Positions 24,801 to 36,693 are shown, numbered from the stretch's first letter. The stretch: DNA of 64,000 bases from Proteles cristata cristata (GCA_017311185.1 JAESUZ010003490.1:2170001-2234000); one strand, 5' to 3'. A program made the numbers and translations. The notes: generated by a model from the sequence alone, not told the origin.

Positions 24801-25459
24801 TTGACATCACTGAATTGTTATGCATCCAAGGTACATAGGCTCGAAATCCAGGCTCTCTCCTTTGATCAGGAAAATCATTTTTGTGATACTCGAGTTTTAA
24901 GTCCTGTGGGGTTAGGGAAGGGACCAGCAGGAAGACTATCAGAGTCAGAATTTGAAATGATGCAGCAAGTCCTGCCCCCACCCTCCCTGATGCAGTCTGC
25001 ATTTTAATTCCCGTCTCCAAGCTCTGTCACACCTCTTCCCGGCTCTGAGCGGCGGCGCCGGGTGGGACGCTGGGGACACGGGGAGCCCCGAATGGCACTG
25101 GGCCTGGAGTTCAGACAGCGGGTTTGCACAGCAGGCCAGGAGGGCGTGAGCTGCAGTGAAAAGGCAGCTCTGGCGGCAGTCAGCTCTCAACCCGCCACGG
25201 TGACTTGACTCACCCTGGGCACTGTTTCAGGGTCGGGTACCTGAGCTCAGCAGCAAGCTGGCTCCAAACCAGGCCATCCTCGGGCGTGCGGAGTGCTGCC
25301 CTTGACTGGCGCTGGCTTTGTGCTCTTTCCCAGAGGCCCAGACGGGTTCGGTTCCTTTGTCCACACTCTGCTGCCTTCCATCCAGAGCACATGCTTGGCC
25401 TGGCGGGGGAGGTCGTGCGTGACCCGCCTGTGTAGGGGCAGCCGTGACCTGTAGCCTGG

Positions 25460-25915
25460 CTGTGCCAGCTCCTTGGGGCTGCAGTTACAAACTTCCAAAA
25501 CCTGAGTGGCTTCCAGCAACAGAAACTTGTGCTCTCACCGTTCTGGAGGCTGGACGGCCAAAAACCAGGTGTCAGCAGGGCCACGCTCCCCCTGAAGTTT
25601 CTCAGGGACACCTCCCTTGTCACTGTCAGTGTCTGGTGGCTCAGGTGTTCTTGCCTAGTGACTGCGCCACTGGAGTCTCGGTCTCCGACTTCACCTGGGC
25701 TTCTCCCTTCTCTGTCTTCTAGGTCTCAAATTCCCCCCCACCTTCTCTCCTAAGTACACCTGTCGCTGGATCAGGGCCCACCCTCATTCTTGAGATCCTT
25801 AACTTAGTTACGTTTGCAAAAACGCTTCTTCTAAACAAGGTCCCATTCATAGGTTCCAAGGGTTAAGAGGGGGACTCATCTTCTGGGAGTCACCATGACG
25901 TTCAGACCATTACAT
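25460..25915 (-). mobile_element. MaLR (MLT1-like) solitary LTR, antisense
   Basis: Blocks AACAGAAACTTGTGCTCTCA, TTCTGGAGGCTGG and the late CATAGGTTCC follow the reverse of an MLT1 LTR. The central part is diverged. No internal retroviral-like sequence is attached. Confidence 0.75.
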
Positions 25916-26279
25916 CCATCCTCCTTTGCAGGGAGGGTCCCCTGAATACCAGCCCGTCCTGGCTTGCTTAGGCATTCACGTGTTGGCAGGGTTTAGATAC
26001 GGGCTAGAGAGGTGATCCTCAGAGACACATGAATGTCGGGGTGACCTGTGGGCTAGAAGTGAGGGTTGTGAGGGAGGGGCGAGGTCTGTACGGCAGAGAC
26101 GCTCTCCACGAGTGGGAACCTCTGACTCGTGTCGCTTAGGAAGCAAATTACTTTAGAAGAAGGACGTTGCCTTGCTGATCTCCACATACTCCACCTTGCC
26201 TATCACAGGTGGGGGCCTGCAAGTGCAGAAGGAAGGGCCAAGCCAGTCTTGAGGGGAGGGAATGATGCAGACGGGCAGA

Positions 26280-26360
26280 AATGGTTCATTCATTCAGCCT
26301 CCAGCCCCTCGGCACTCTCTATGAGGGGCTCCGTGCGTCCCTGGGACCCAGAGTGAGTGA
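26280..26360 (+). repeat. L2-like fragment
   Basis: GGTTCATTCATTCAGCCTCC with GGGACCCAGAGTGAGTGA resembles L2. It is short. Confidence 0.35.
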
Positions 26361-27382
26361 AACCTCGCTAGCAGATTCCCCCATCTTCTGCCGTGCACCC
26401 TTCCCTCCCTGGAGGACCTTTCAGAAGGGCACTGCATCTGAACCCTTGTTGAGGGGCCCCTAGGAGCTGGGTCTGGGAGGGTGGACAGAAAAGAGGGGGC
26501 TAACCAAAATGATGCAGGTGCCCTGTGTGCTGATGGGGCCCCTGCCTGGGTGAGAGGCTTGTCTGATGGTTTTCACACTCCTTTGAAGGCGGCAAGGGAG
26601 CCAACACACAAAAGCTGCAGAGAAACTCTGCGGAGGCTGCCTGCCTCTGGGTGTGGCTCTCGTCCAGCTCTGTGAACACTAGATGGACCCAAGGGACCAA
26701 AGAGGAGGAGACGCCCAAATGAGGGAACCCGGAGAACGGCGCCATCCCTCCCTCCACGGGGACCTGACTCGGGACTGGGGGGTTTTGTCGGGCCTCATTT
26801 CCAAGAAAATGTCATTGGGCCTGAGCACCCTGCCTCTCCAGGATGATGTTGGGGGAGACTTGCCAACTTTGAGCCTCTGCAGCACATGCTTATGTCCCTC
26901 TGATGGCACGGGTGACCCTCTGCCATTCGTGTGTAGAACGGGCTGGGATGTGTGCCATGGAAACACTGGCCTGGTCCTCAGGGTGTGGGAATAAAATACA
27001 TATCCTAATGAAGATTGCAACTGCCATTTGTGTGGTAGTCCCCGCTCTCTGTTTTGCTGGAAATTGTTTCAGAGTAGTGAGTGGCCATTTCCATTTGCCT
27101 CCCTAGGAGTCTTCTAGATCCTACAGAAGCAGTGATGTAGGAGCTCAGGCTGCCTGTCCTCTGCTGTTGCTTAGAGAATGTGGTGGTAGAGTCCGAGAGG
27201 AGAGAAGTAGAAAGGACCGGAGAGATTCTCTCTCCACCCTGGGTTTCCAGGACCCAGAGTCCACACAGAAGCTTGAAAAGGAAACACAGTTCTAATGTGA
27301 AAGTAGCCGTTCTGATTTCCGTGTTCCTGGTTGGTGGGTCCAGGTCTGTGTTTGCCCAGGTTCAGATCCTTGGGGATGGTAG

Positions 27383-27750
27383 TGTCTTGGTCAATTAGAG
27401 CTACTATTGCAAAGTACAATTGCCTGGGAGGCTTGTAAACAACAGAAACATATTTCTCAGCACTCTGGAGGCTGGAGGTGCGAGATCAGAGAGACAGCAT
27501 GAGCTGGGGTTGGGGTAAGTCCCCCTTCCCCGGGTAGAACCGCTGTCTTTTTGTGGTGACTTCACACAGCAGAAAGCAGAGATAAAGCAAGGTCTCTCCC
27601 GTCTTTTATGAGGGCACTAATCCCATTCATGAGGCCTTACCCTTATGACCTACATGCCCCCGAAGGCCCCACCTCCTAACACCTTCACACTGGGTTAGGA
27701 TTTCAACATATGAATGGGGGGAAGGGGGGCACAACCTTCAGTCCATAGCA
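27383..27750 (-). mobile_element. MaLR (MLT1A/MST-like) solitary LTR, antisense
   Basis: The element runs from TGTCTTGG to CAGTCCATAGCA, so it keeps the TG...CA LTR ends and about 368 bp, the expected LTR size. Internal blocks TTCTGGAGGCTGG..., AGGGCACTAATCCCATTCAT, GGCCCCACCTCC and GATTTCAACATATGAAT are well preserved. No flanking internal region is present. Confidence 0.85.
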
Positions 27751-28539
27751 GAGAGCCTTGCAAATCCTGATGGGGGCGGGGGCTGTGACCTGAGGGGTGG
27801 TCAGTCTCACCATCTTTAATCTGCAGGTGTGCAAAATTCAAGGCACAGAGTGGGGGAAGGGACTTCCTGGGATGACACATAAGTACATAGGTGCAAGGTC
27901 AGGTCTGCTGTGTCCTGAGGCCCCCCGCCCCCATCAGGATGTCTGCACCTGTTGCATGCATTCCCATCATCTGGGATGGGGTGCTTGCATTCCCATCATT
28001 GAGGCAGGGGGCCGCCCTGTGAGTGGGTCCGTGTGTGAAAGCAGTGCTTGCCGAGGGGGGTCACAGATGGGGCAGTGTGCCGGAAGGGCGGGAGGGACAG
28101 TGGAGAGAGACTCAGGATGCCGAGCAGTGGTCGCCTGCCAAAATTCTTCAGTACAGTTTGTCTAGCAAAGCCGGTCTCCAGCCGAGTAAATACAGTGGAT
28201 AGCTGACGGGCTGACAGCAGGCATCAAACAGTCTTAAACTGCCCCAGATCCACAGCGCTTTGGAAGCAGCGGTAGAAAAAGGATGCCTGCGCAGAACAGA
28301 GGCCTGAAACTTTTAATAGTTTCTTCCAGGCCTCAGGATGTCCTGATGAGGTATTAGAGGAAGTAATTCAGGAAGAAAAGGACAAATAACCACCTCCGTC
28401 TGGAGGCCAACCCGAGGGCTGGCCATTCCAACGCGGAAAGGGCAAGCAGCCCTGCGGTGATCCCCGGCCTCTACTCCGGGTAACCCGCCCACCTGCCTCC
28501 GCGCAGAGCCACGGGGCTCTGACCCTTGTAAATAACAGA

Positions 28540-28670
28540 CAAGTAAATTTCTTGTTTGCTTCTGGGCAAACGTAAAGGACGCAGCGCCCACCGCATGGGG
28601 GTGAAATCATTAACTTTTCCTCGCTGTCAGAAGGGTGCTCGGTACAAATTAGGAATCATTTCCTCAACCT
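28540..28670. other. Candidate element shortly before the RRM2-end exon
   Basis: Repeat-free sequence with GACAAGTAAATTTCTTG and GAAATCATTAACTTTTCC lies 150 to 280 bases before the 28818 exon. Confidence 0.25.
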
Positions 28671-28817
28671 GGAGGCCCTTCCCAGGGATCCGGGCTCCCT
28701 ACCCTCAGATCAGGAGCCCATCACTGCTGCAGGACATCAAAGGAAAACATGTAGCCGGCCAGAACTGAACTCACCACCCCCTCTGTTTTGTGTTTTTGTT
28801 TTTCCTTTCTCCTTTAG

Positions 28818-28900
28818 GGTTTGGCTTTGTCACGTTTGAGAATGAAGATGTTGTGGAGAAAGTCTGTGAGATTCATTTCCATGAAATCAATAATAAAATG
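28818..28900 (+). CDS. MSI2: MSI2 internal exon, second half of RRM2 (RNP1)
   Basis: This 83-nt exon starts after a polypyrimidine tract ending in TTTAG and stops at a GTAAGT donor. Read from its third base it encodes [15 protein letters not shown], then [12 protein letters not shown], 27 residues. The first two bases finish a glycine codon begun in the upstream exon, so incoming phase is 1 and outgoing phase is 0. FGFVTF is the core of the RNP1 motif (consensus K/R-G-F/Y-G/A-F/Y-V-x-F/Y), whose aromatic residues stack on RNA bases. Musashi proteins are cytoplasmic translational regulators that bind UAG-containing 3' UTR sites through two RRMs. This exon supplies beta-3, alpha-2 and the start of beta-4 of RRM2. 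RRM2 is nearly identical in MSI1 and MSI2, so the paralog is decided by the later exons. The exon carrying the start of RRM2 is not in the window. Confidence 0.96.
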
Positions 28901-29039
28901 GTAAGTTGGTAGGGGTGAGGCTGCCATGCATGCGATGCCCCCCCTTCCCCCCCACACCTTTGTCTTGCAGACTTCTGTAGCCCACGTCGTCACGCTAGAG
29001 GGTGGGCAGGGTGGGCACCTAACCGTCCAGTCCTGTGAA

Positions 29040-29405
29040 CGGCAAGAGTTGGTGAACTTTCAGCGAAGGGCTGAGGGATAAATATCTTCAGCTTTGCAGG
29101 CCACGCAGCTGATGGTCACAGCCTCTTGACTCCGCTGTTGAAACGCAAAAGCATACGCAGACAGTACTGTGTGAATAAGGCTGTGTTTCGGTAAAGCTTT
29201 GTTATGAACACAAAGCTTTGTTTATTTGTAGTTTATGGACTACAAATCTCTGTAGTTCTCACGTGTCGCAAAATATTTATTTATGTATTTTTATTTTTGC
29301 CATATGAAAGTACAAAAATCATTCTCTACTCTTGGGCTGCACAAAAGCTGCCGTTGGGTGGGTGGGGGACCACATTTGGCCTGTACATTATTATTTGCCA
29401 GCTTG
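29040..29405 (+). mobile_element. hAT-Charlie-type nonautonomous element, MER20-related
   Basis: The start (GAGTTGGTGAACTTTCAGCG, GCTTTGCAGGCCACG) and end (CACATTTGGCCTG) resemble MER20. The central T-rich portion (TTCTCACGTGTCGCAAAATA) belongs to a longer relative. It begins about 140 bases after the 28900 splice donor. Confidence 0.65.
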
Positions 29406-29929
29406 TGGCTTAGGATATGTGTTGGCTGTTTGGCTTGGCTTTTTGAGGGAGTGTACCCTAGATAGGAAGTTGACCACCCACATTTGTTCTCTCTTTGGAC
29501 CCTGCTGGGTAATTAACATTCTCCCTTTCTGATCCACAAGCTGATTTTACTCTTGTGAGCACCTCCTTCCATACCTCCAAAGCACCCTTTGGCCCTTTAA
29601 AGCTTCTTTTCCTGGGAAGGCACCCTCAGCGGGGCGGAGGTGATGACCATTGGCCAAGTTTGGGGTGCCAGATAGGCCTCCCAGAGAAGTGGCCACCAGA
29701 GGGCGCCATACCATGTACAGACCGTGCACACTGGCTTGCTCGAAGTCTCAAATTCCTTCAGATCCAATAGGTGGGTGCAAAACCCCCTTGTGTTCCAGAA
29801 ATCTGGGAGCTCAGCGGTTGTTTCTGGAACCATCATCAGGCCCTTTGGAGCCAAAATATTTTGGCTGGCCAGCAAAGTCTCGAGCCCCAAGAGAAGAGGG
29901 AGGGCAAAATTTGTTTCCCTTGCAGCTAT

Positions 29930-30200
29930 AACTTTGATATTTTCTTCCTTTAGTCAAAATATTCCTTGCTTCTAAAACTTGCATTCAGATATGCATTGTA
30001 TATTGGTCTTGATAAGTGTTCGCTGACTTTAAATTCAATAATAGAGCCTTTAGTGGGGATAAGATCAAAGCAGTCTGCTTAGCATGTGGTGCTACAGGCC
30101 TGATTCACTATTTGACTTGCTAATTTTTTCCCAGGGCACTAAAATAATATTGTTCATATTGTTCCTAGCCATCATATGCATCTGAAATGAAAATGCGGGG
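29930..30200. other. AT-rich island with TCF/LEF-like site
   Basis: Repeat-free AT-rich sequence has AGATCAAAG at 30062-30070, a match to the TCF/LEF motif, along with ATATGCATTG and ACTAAAATAATATTG. Confidence 0.3.
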
Positions 30201-31664
30201 GTCGGGGGGTTGCATACTGTAGGTTGGAGGTGTCAGCTCAGGCATTAAAAATGGCAGCGGGGAGATAAGTTTGTAGGAGTAACACAGGACCCTTCATAGG
30301 CGTTCTCTGCACCCCGTCCCCACAAACTCAGTGCCTTCCAGTTGGTACCTCTCTCTCTGGGGAGGTTACTCCCTGCTATTTTTAAAACTAGAGAGACAGG
30401 GGGCTTAAAAGGAAGCCGAACCCCGGTGCCCGGAGGCCTTGTTTCTCCCAGCCAGGTGCACTGTTGACGGGCTCCCCCGAGGGCCGCTGGGGCAGCACAG
30501 AGGAAAGGGGCATCCGAGACACTGGCAGGCACCATTCCCGTCCCGCCAAGACTTAGCGGTTCATAGGGAAAGCCCAGTATAGACTGGCGAGACTGCTGCA
30601 TGCTGCCCTGAATGCATATGTGAGGCCCTTCCCTATACTGGCTTTGAAAAAGACCTGAAACACAAGTGAGAAAAGGTCTTCTTCTCCTCCCCGTTCCAGT
30701 GGGGACACTGAGGGCCAGGGGGTCATGCCCCAGCCATGTAAAGGAACATGGCTCTTGAGCTTACTGGCTGTCACATGAACTCCCACAGAGAGTCGTTTTG
30801 AGCTTGGGGGCAGGGGGTGCAAGGACGAATTCCCAGTTGACACAGGGGGACGGTCAGAAGGTAGAGTTTCAGCCCCGGCAAGATAACCCCTGGCCTGGCT
30901 TGAAGCAAGAGGGGTTTGTGGCCGTCGTCCCCGGTCATTTCACATCGGTCGCCCTCTTTTCCACCCAGCTAGAGGCTAACTGTGGTAGGTACAGGGAGCT
31001 GTGTTCATAGCGTGAGAGTTTCAGTTTTCTTTTGAATCTGGGGCTGGTACTTGTTCTCTAAGGGGACAAGCAAAAGTGGGAGTAGACAAGAGGAGGTGGA
31101 TGCAGAGCCGCGAGGGTCACTCACAAGCTTCGGAGGTCTCCCTGCAGCCGCCCGGCCCTGCTCCACGCCGGTGACTGGCTCTCAAGGGGAATTGCGAGGT
31201 GCCGGATGCAGCGGTAGGTCACAAGGCCTCACCGAGCTCCGGGGTGACAGGGCCTGGGGTGACCGCCTGGTGGGGTCGCCCGCCTGGGGGAGGTCCCACC
31301 AGCAAAGTCAGAGCACAGGCTTGGGCTTGATAGACATGGTAGGCACCCGAAGGACCTCTCCTACAAGCCGTCCTTCCCTGAAGAAGCCTGAATCCTGAAT
31401 CACCGTGGATTCTGCGATAGCGGCATCTACTCCTGAGGCCCACAGAAAAGGACAGGAATTTAAACTGTGCTATGGACAGAATTCAGACGAGGGACAGGAA
31501 GGACCCTGAGAGCTCAGACTGCCAAGCAGAGATGCCAATGGTTGTCAGAAGGTCCGTAGAAGTGTTTTGTCAACTGGACGGTGCGCGAAGCTGTGAAGAC
31601 CCAGCTCGCAGCACCCTGGCCATCCAGGGACAGGTTACCACACCGCCCGGAGTGTGCCTGCAGC

Positions 31665-31775
31665 TACATCTTCTCCTGCTCACAGATAAGAAAGGCCTCA
31701 CCGCTGGTGAGTCACAGAGATAGGACTTGAATCCGGATCTGCTCCTTCTTAATCCAGGACTCCTGAGGCTGGCAC
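31665..31775 (-). repeat. MIR, antisense
   Basis: GCTCACAGATAAGAAAGGCC, GAGTCACAGAGATAGGACTT and GAATCCGGATCTGCTCC follow antisense MIR. Confidence 0.6.
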
Positions 31776-32099
31776 CCATCGGGTCCTGTATCAGGGATTA
31801 TGGGACACACGAAGGATTGCACGAGGGACCGTGGGACAGGGAGGCACGTCGTAATTCCTGAAGCCATTTCCCTCTAATTGGGTTGGCGAATCTCTTGGGC
31901 ATTTTTACAAAACGAGGGCCCTTCCCCGGCATCTGAGAGCCAGCCATCGGGAAGCTGGGATCACAGGAACCTGCCCCCCTTCCCATAGAGACCCTCCCAT
32001 AAGGAGGTCGCTTCCATGGTGGTGGCAGCAGGGCACGGCCCTCCTACACTGAGATCCCACAAACAGCCAAGATTTTTTAGTGCTACCTACATACTCTGC

Positions 32100-32275
32100 T
32101 GAGAGCTCACTTTATGCATCTCTTCTATTACATGCACTGTGTCGTGGGTGCTTACTATCCCCGTTTTACTGATCAGCAAGTGAGGCAAAAAAGGAAGGTG
32201 AGCAATTTGCCCAGGCCAAACACCCAGCACGTGGCAGCACCAGAGTTCAAGCCCAGAGAGCTAAAGTCCAAAGCT
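32100..32275 (-). repeat. MIR, antisense
   Basis: CTATCCCCGTTTTACTGATC, AATTTGCCCAGGCCAAACAC and AGAGTTCAAGCCCAGAG follow antisense MIR. Confidence 0.7.
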
Positions 32276-33064
32276 CATATTTGTACCCAGGAGGCTAGTA
32301 CCCCCTCCAGGTGGAAAGGGACTTTAGAGGTCATCTTCCTGGGCGACAGCCTTCGAAGACTACTGGCCACCCCTTCCAGTCAGCCATGCCACGGCCCATG
32401 GGACTCCCATAGGAGAGAAGGGGGAAGACCATGGGCTCACTCAGGGCCGGATTCCCAGCTGGGGTGAAGGACCAATCTTAGGGACGAAGGTGTCCCTGTC
32501 AACCATGACAGATTTCCGGGCCTCTTCCCCCCACTGCCCCAGGAGGCAGGTGAGCCACAGGTATGGTGGGGGGTGGGGTGCAGCTGGCTGCCACCTGAGC
32601 TCAGGGCCCAACCCGGAAAAGCCAAGACTCAGCCCCTCCCCCCATCTCGACCCAGGTCAGAGCCGAGCACAAACATGGCCCCTTATCAGTAAACTCACAC
32701 ATGCACCTGCGGAGCCACCTGGCACCCTCTGGCGAGGGCTTCTTCTCTGCCCCCTCCATGAGCCCAGCGCGGGCGCAGCTAACGATGCCTGCCGTCGCAT
32801 CCCCCTGGTTGGAGCAGCCCCCAGCAGTGGGGACACTTGTCCCATTGGGCACTAGTCAGCACAGCCTCCCAGGGGCCTCGTGGCGAGTGCCGCAGCCATG
32901 GGGAGGCAGGCAGGGTTCACAGACCTGCTCCAGGCCTCCCCGGAGGCCCAGCTCCGTCCCCACCTCAGAGGGGGCCAGGAGAGCCTCGCGGGGTGAGAAC
33001 GTGGGGTACAGCCTGAAGGCTGCAAGGGCGCCTCTTCCAACACCCGATTCAACAGCAGGACATT

Positions 33065-33225
33065 GGCCTCTGCTGGGCACTGTGATGGCACTTTGCACAC
33101 ACACGGTCACTGTCCCGTTTTACAGAATGGACACTAGATAGAGCTCATGTTGGTGAAGGGACTTCCAACAGCCCATGGCTCTAAGTGGCAGGGCTGGGAT
33201 TCGAACCAGTGTCTCCCTCTGGCTC
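33065..33225 (-). repeat. MIR, antisense
   Basis: TCACTGTCCCGTTTTACAGA, TAAGTGGCAGGGCTGGGATT and CGAACCAGTGTC follow antisense MIR. Confidence 0.7.
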
Positions 33226-33432
33226 CAGCCCTGTGTTCTTCTCCCTGCCAACGTAGGCCAAACCTCATTCCCTGAAAACTCGGGGATGGGTAGACTGTAG
33301 GGTTCCTCTCCCTTGTTCCTTGAAGGTGATCGGAGTTTTGAAATTGGCTGAACGGTTTGCAAGCTCATTAGGAATGAGAGTCTTGGGCCCCACCCCCAGA
33401 GCTAGTGAATCCGAATCTGCATTTTATTTTTT

Positions 33433-33650
33433 TTATTTTTTTGAATTTTTTTTATTTATTTCTAGGAGAGAGAGAGACAGCGTGAGCAGGGGAGGATCAG
33501 AGAGAGAGGGAGACACAGACTCTGAAATAGGCTCCAGGCTCTGAGCTGGCAGTCAGCACAGAGCCCGACGCGGGGCCCGAACCCACGAACCACGAGATCA
33601 TGACCTAAGCGAAAGTCGGACGCTTAACCGACTAAGCCACCCAGGCACCC
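33433..33650 (-). mobile_element. CAN-SINE, antisense, nested in an older SINE
   Basis: A full-length antisense copy is bounded by CTGCATTTTATTTTTT at 33417-33432 and CTGCGTTTTATTTTTT at 33651-33666, one mismatch. It shares GCTGGCAGTCAGCACAG and GACTAAGCCACCC with the copy at 14790, which suggests the same young subfamily. Confidence 0.94.
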
Positions 33651-33666
33651 CTGCGTTTTATTTTTT

Positions 33667-33850
33667 ATTATTATTTTTCATGTTTATTTTTGAGAGAGAG
33701 AGAGAGAGACACAGAATCTAAAGCAGGCTCCAGGCTCTGAGTTGTCAGTGCAGAGCCCTATGCGGGGCTCAAACTCATGAGCCTTCAAGCTGTGAGATCA
33801 TGACCTGAGCTAAAGTCACCGCTTAACCGGCTGAGCCACACAGGTGCCCC
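33667..33850 (-). mobile_element. CAN-SINE, antisense, older copy inside MER5
   Basis: This diverged antisense copy runs from TGTTTATTTTTGAGAGAG to CACACAGGTGCCCC. It sits inside a MER5-like element whose two parts lie at about 33340-33420 and 33857-33915. Confidence 0.9.
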
Positions 33851-34289
33851 CCCGCCAAATCTGTGTTTTAACAATTCCCTCGCGATGCATGCACACATTT
33901 AAAGTCTGAGAAGCCCCGGGCAAGGGTCGCTGCCAACAAGAGAGTATGTGTCAGAAGGAAGGGACCCAGAGCGAGGGCTCAGGCCCCTGGAGCACGGAGC
34001 TGGGTGAGCACGGGCATGGGGTCCCCAGCACCAGCCCACACTGTCTGTGTGCACAGCCAGCAGTCCTGCCCCACTGCACTCCTGCCGCAGGAATCTGGCC
34101 CCGCCAGGGACCACCCCCGCCACACCCCCGGCACTGGCATCCCCTCCCCCTCTCTTGACAAGGGTCCTGGAGCATAGATGTTTGTGGCACATCCACTGGG
34201 GTGATGGGCTCGATCTTTCAAGTAGCATGCACATGTCCTCGGGCTCGGGACGGGACCTCCTGGGTCACTGACAGGCACTCAGAGCTTCA

Positions 34290-34400
34290 GAACATGTGGG
34301 CCTGAGCCTGAATCCCAGATCCACCACTGTGACCAAGCTGATAGCCCACCTGTCTGCACCTGTGTCCTCCTCTACGGCAGGAAGGATGGCGGCCCCTGCC
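34290..34400 (+). repeat. MIR, sense, decayed
   Basis: CTGAATCCCAGATCCACCAC and TGTGACCAAGCTGATAG resemble the MIR 5' half. Confidence 0.5.
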
Positions 34401-34548
34401 CTTTGCAGCTGATGGAAGCCTCTGTTGGTTCCTGGCCCTGGGAGCTCTCGGACTGTTTGTTGTAGGGTCTATAATGTGGTAGCCTTGAAGGACTCACCCT
34501 CCTGAAAATCCCATTGGTAAATTCACATTTCTTCCATCTGGCCTAAAC

Positions 34549-34748
34549 CAAGGGCCAAAAAGCTTTGTGAAGGGCCAGGTAATATTTTAGGCTCTCAAGG
34601 CCCTGGGTCTCTGTCACAACTACTTTGCTGTCACAGAGCAGAACGCTGCCACTGAGGATACAGTGAGTGGGCGCGGCTGTGTTCACCTGAAGCTTTATAA
34701 AAACAAGCAGCAGCTGGATTTGCCCCATGGGCTGTAGTTTCAGCCCCC
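34549..34748 (+). mobile_element. MER20-like hAT-Charlie element
   Basis: AAGGGCCAGGTAATATTTTA, GGTCTCTGTCACAACTACTT, GGGCGCGGCTGTGTTCACC and GGATTTGCCCCATGGGC follow the order of MER20 over nearly its full 200-bp length. Confidence 0.8.
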
Positions 34749-35079
34749 GGCCCTTTTAACTGTAGCTCAGAGCAGGTGCAGTCTACTTATCTCAAAGGGG
34801 CTGGAGAAAGGCTTTTAGCCAAGAGGTCGCCATGGTCCACTACTGAGTCTGCATTTTACTAGCCCGAGGCAGAGGGTCAGGGGTAGCCCAGACAGACGCT
34901 GGGGTTTGGGGTAGTAGCCTGCAGGAAGTATCAGTGCCTTCATTCTTAGGGAGACCCCAAGCACTGAACAGGCGGGGAGTGAAGGAACAGTCAGAATGGG
35001 GTGCTGTCAACCCAGGAGACCTTCCCAGAAGGAGTGCAACAAACCCCCCACTGCTGAATGCCCCTCAGCACAGCTCACT

Positions 35080-35165
35080 GATCATTGCTAGACTTTGTGA
35101 TCTTGGGCAAGTTACTCATGGTCTGTGCTTTGGTTCCCCTCCTCGGTAAGACCAGGATGGCACCC
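35080..35165 (+). repeat. MIR, sense
   Basis: ACTTTGTGATCTTGGGCAAG, TTACTCATGGTCTGTGC and TTGGTTCCCCTCCTCGG match the MIR core. Confidence 0.7.
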
Positions 35166-36472
35166 CCCACCCCATCATCAGTCCCTGCCGGGAGTCGTGA
35201 CCAGGCTCTACCAGCCGTGGCATGCTCTTATCAAACCAGTCGGCTTCCTCATCACCCTCCTTGTTTGTAGAATCACTGTGCTGAACAAATAGGTAATCAT
35301 AAGGTAAGGTGGTCCCAGACAGGTGCAGACCTGGGCAGGGAGGGGTGCATGAGGAGGGAAGGTGTACGCCCTGCAGAGAAGGGGCCACTGCAGTGATTTC
35401 CTAGGGTCCGGGGGGCTCACTCAGGCCCTTCCGCTGAATCCTCCGCTGGGCAAGGTTCCGAGAATCCCACTTCAAAACCAAAGCCTGGTGCGCTCCCACA
35501 CCCGCCACCTTCAGCCCAGGGCACACCTGGGGGTGCTGGGTGCAGGAGGGCCAGAGAGCAGGAGAGTCCTGGCTTGTCCCCTGGGGCAGGGGTGCTGGGC
35601 CAGGTGGTGCATGGAGGCCCCCGCTAGGGCTGGCATGGGGGCGCTACCCCCCGCTGGGGTGCCCTGGTGAGTGGGCACGCATCTCCTCCCCAAGGCCACT
35701 CCTCCACAGCGTAAAGACTGCCAACTCGGAGTGGAGCGGATCAGGAACCAGCCCCAGAGTAGGGGGCGGGGGCGGGTGATGTGGGCGGAATTAACTAGGC
35801 TGTGTGTTCACCACCCTATTGGCCACATCCTCCTTGCTCGTAAGCTAATTTTAGCCATCCATTCTGTTTCTGTTACCATTTATAAAATGAGAATGTCAAA
35901 TACAATATTAAACAAGCAGGATGATGGCAAAAAAAAAAAAAAAAGGAAATGCCAGGGAGGCACTTAATAAATGAGCCTCGTGTTTACCAGCGAGAGGGAG
36001 GTCCTGCGCCCCCACACCCCCACGTCATGCTTGTGTGCCAGCTCTGTGCCTGCCGGTGGGGGAGGAGCGGGTAGGGAGGCTGGTAAATGTTCGCTGCTCT
36101 TCGAGCAGAAGTAATTGGGCCTGCGGGGAGGCGGCCTCTCAGTCACCCAAGTTTCGGCTCCTTCGCCTTTCGCCCGTCCTTCAGGAAGGTCACTGCAGGG
36201 AGCCCGGGAGGGTGGGGTCCTTCTCCCTTTGACAGTGACCACCCCTCTGAGCTTTCCCACGTGTGCTGCTCTCGGCACACCGCCCACAGCGCGTGGGCAC
36301 GGGGCAAGGAGACCTGGGGTGAAACTGCTTCCCTTTCCCTGCACCCCTTCTCTGCAGCCTGCTCTTCCTTTCCACCCAGTTGCTCTGCCAAACTTCCCAG
36401 GCAGGTGCAAGCTAAGGCTCAGCCACACCTCTTCCTCCCGCACCCCCCTACTCTCTTAAATAGAGAAATTAG

Positions 36473-36622
36473 GGGAGCCTGGGTGGCTCAGTCAGTTAAG
36501 CATCCCACTTCAGCTCAGGTCGTGATCTCATAGTTCATGGGTTCAGGCCCCATATCGGGCTCCTGTGCTGACAACTCAGAGCCTGGAACCTGCTTTGGAT
36601 TCTGTGTCCCCTTCTCTCTCTG

Positions 36623-36665
<43 letters not shown>

Positions 36666-36680
36666 AATAAATATTTTTTT
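36473..36680 (+). mobile_element. CAN-SINE, sense strand, with expanded (TC)n
   Basis: The copy begins GGGAGCCTGGGTGGCTCAG, containing the tRNA A box, and ends with a long (CT)n run and AAAATAAATA. It is in the same orientation as MSI2. A target-like sequence AAATAGAGAAATTA lies just before it. Confidence 0.93.
36613..36662. repeat. (TC)n expansion within a SINE
   Basis: The CT-rich linker of the SINE at 36473 has grown into a nearly pure TC run of about 40 bases. Confidence 0.95.
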
Positions 36681-36693
36681 TAAAACCAGTATA

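Larger units (their letters stand above)
1..28817 (+). other. MSI2: MSI2 intron upstream of the RRM2-end exon (5' part outside the window)
   Basis: No exon with matching phase and splice sites was recognised before 28818, and the preceding RRM2 exon (Val-Glu-Asp-Val-Lys-Gln region) was not found. The content is unique sequence broken by SINEs, MIR/L2 remnants, MER5, MaLR LTRs and microsatellites, listed separately. Stretches without an entry, including most of 2100-4500, 6100-7300, 8200-9300 and 25920-27300, show no recognisable gene or repeat beyond ordinary GC-rich intron. Confidence 0.85.
33340..33915 (-). mobile_element. MER5-like hAT element split by two SINEs
   Basis: The left part contains TTGGGCCCCACCCCCAGAG and GAATCCGAATCTGC. 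The right part contains ATCTGTGTTTTAACAATTCC and AAAGTCTGAGAAGCC. Joined across the SINEs at 33433-33850 they read in MER5 order. The boundaries are approximate. Confidence 0.75.

Noticed and set aside
27383..27750. LTR considered as part of an intact endogenous retrovirus
   Set aside because: It is a solitary MaLR LTR with no adjacent gag, pol or env sequence.
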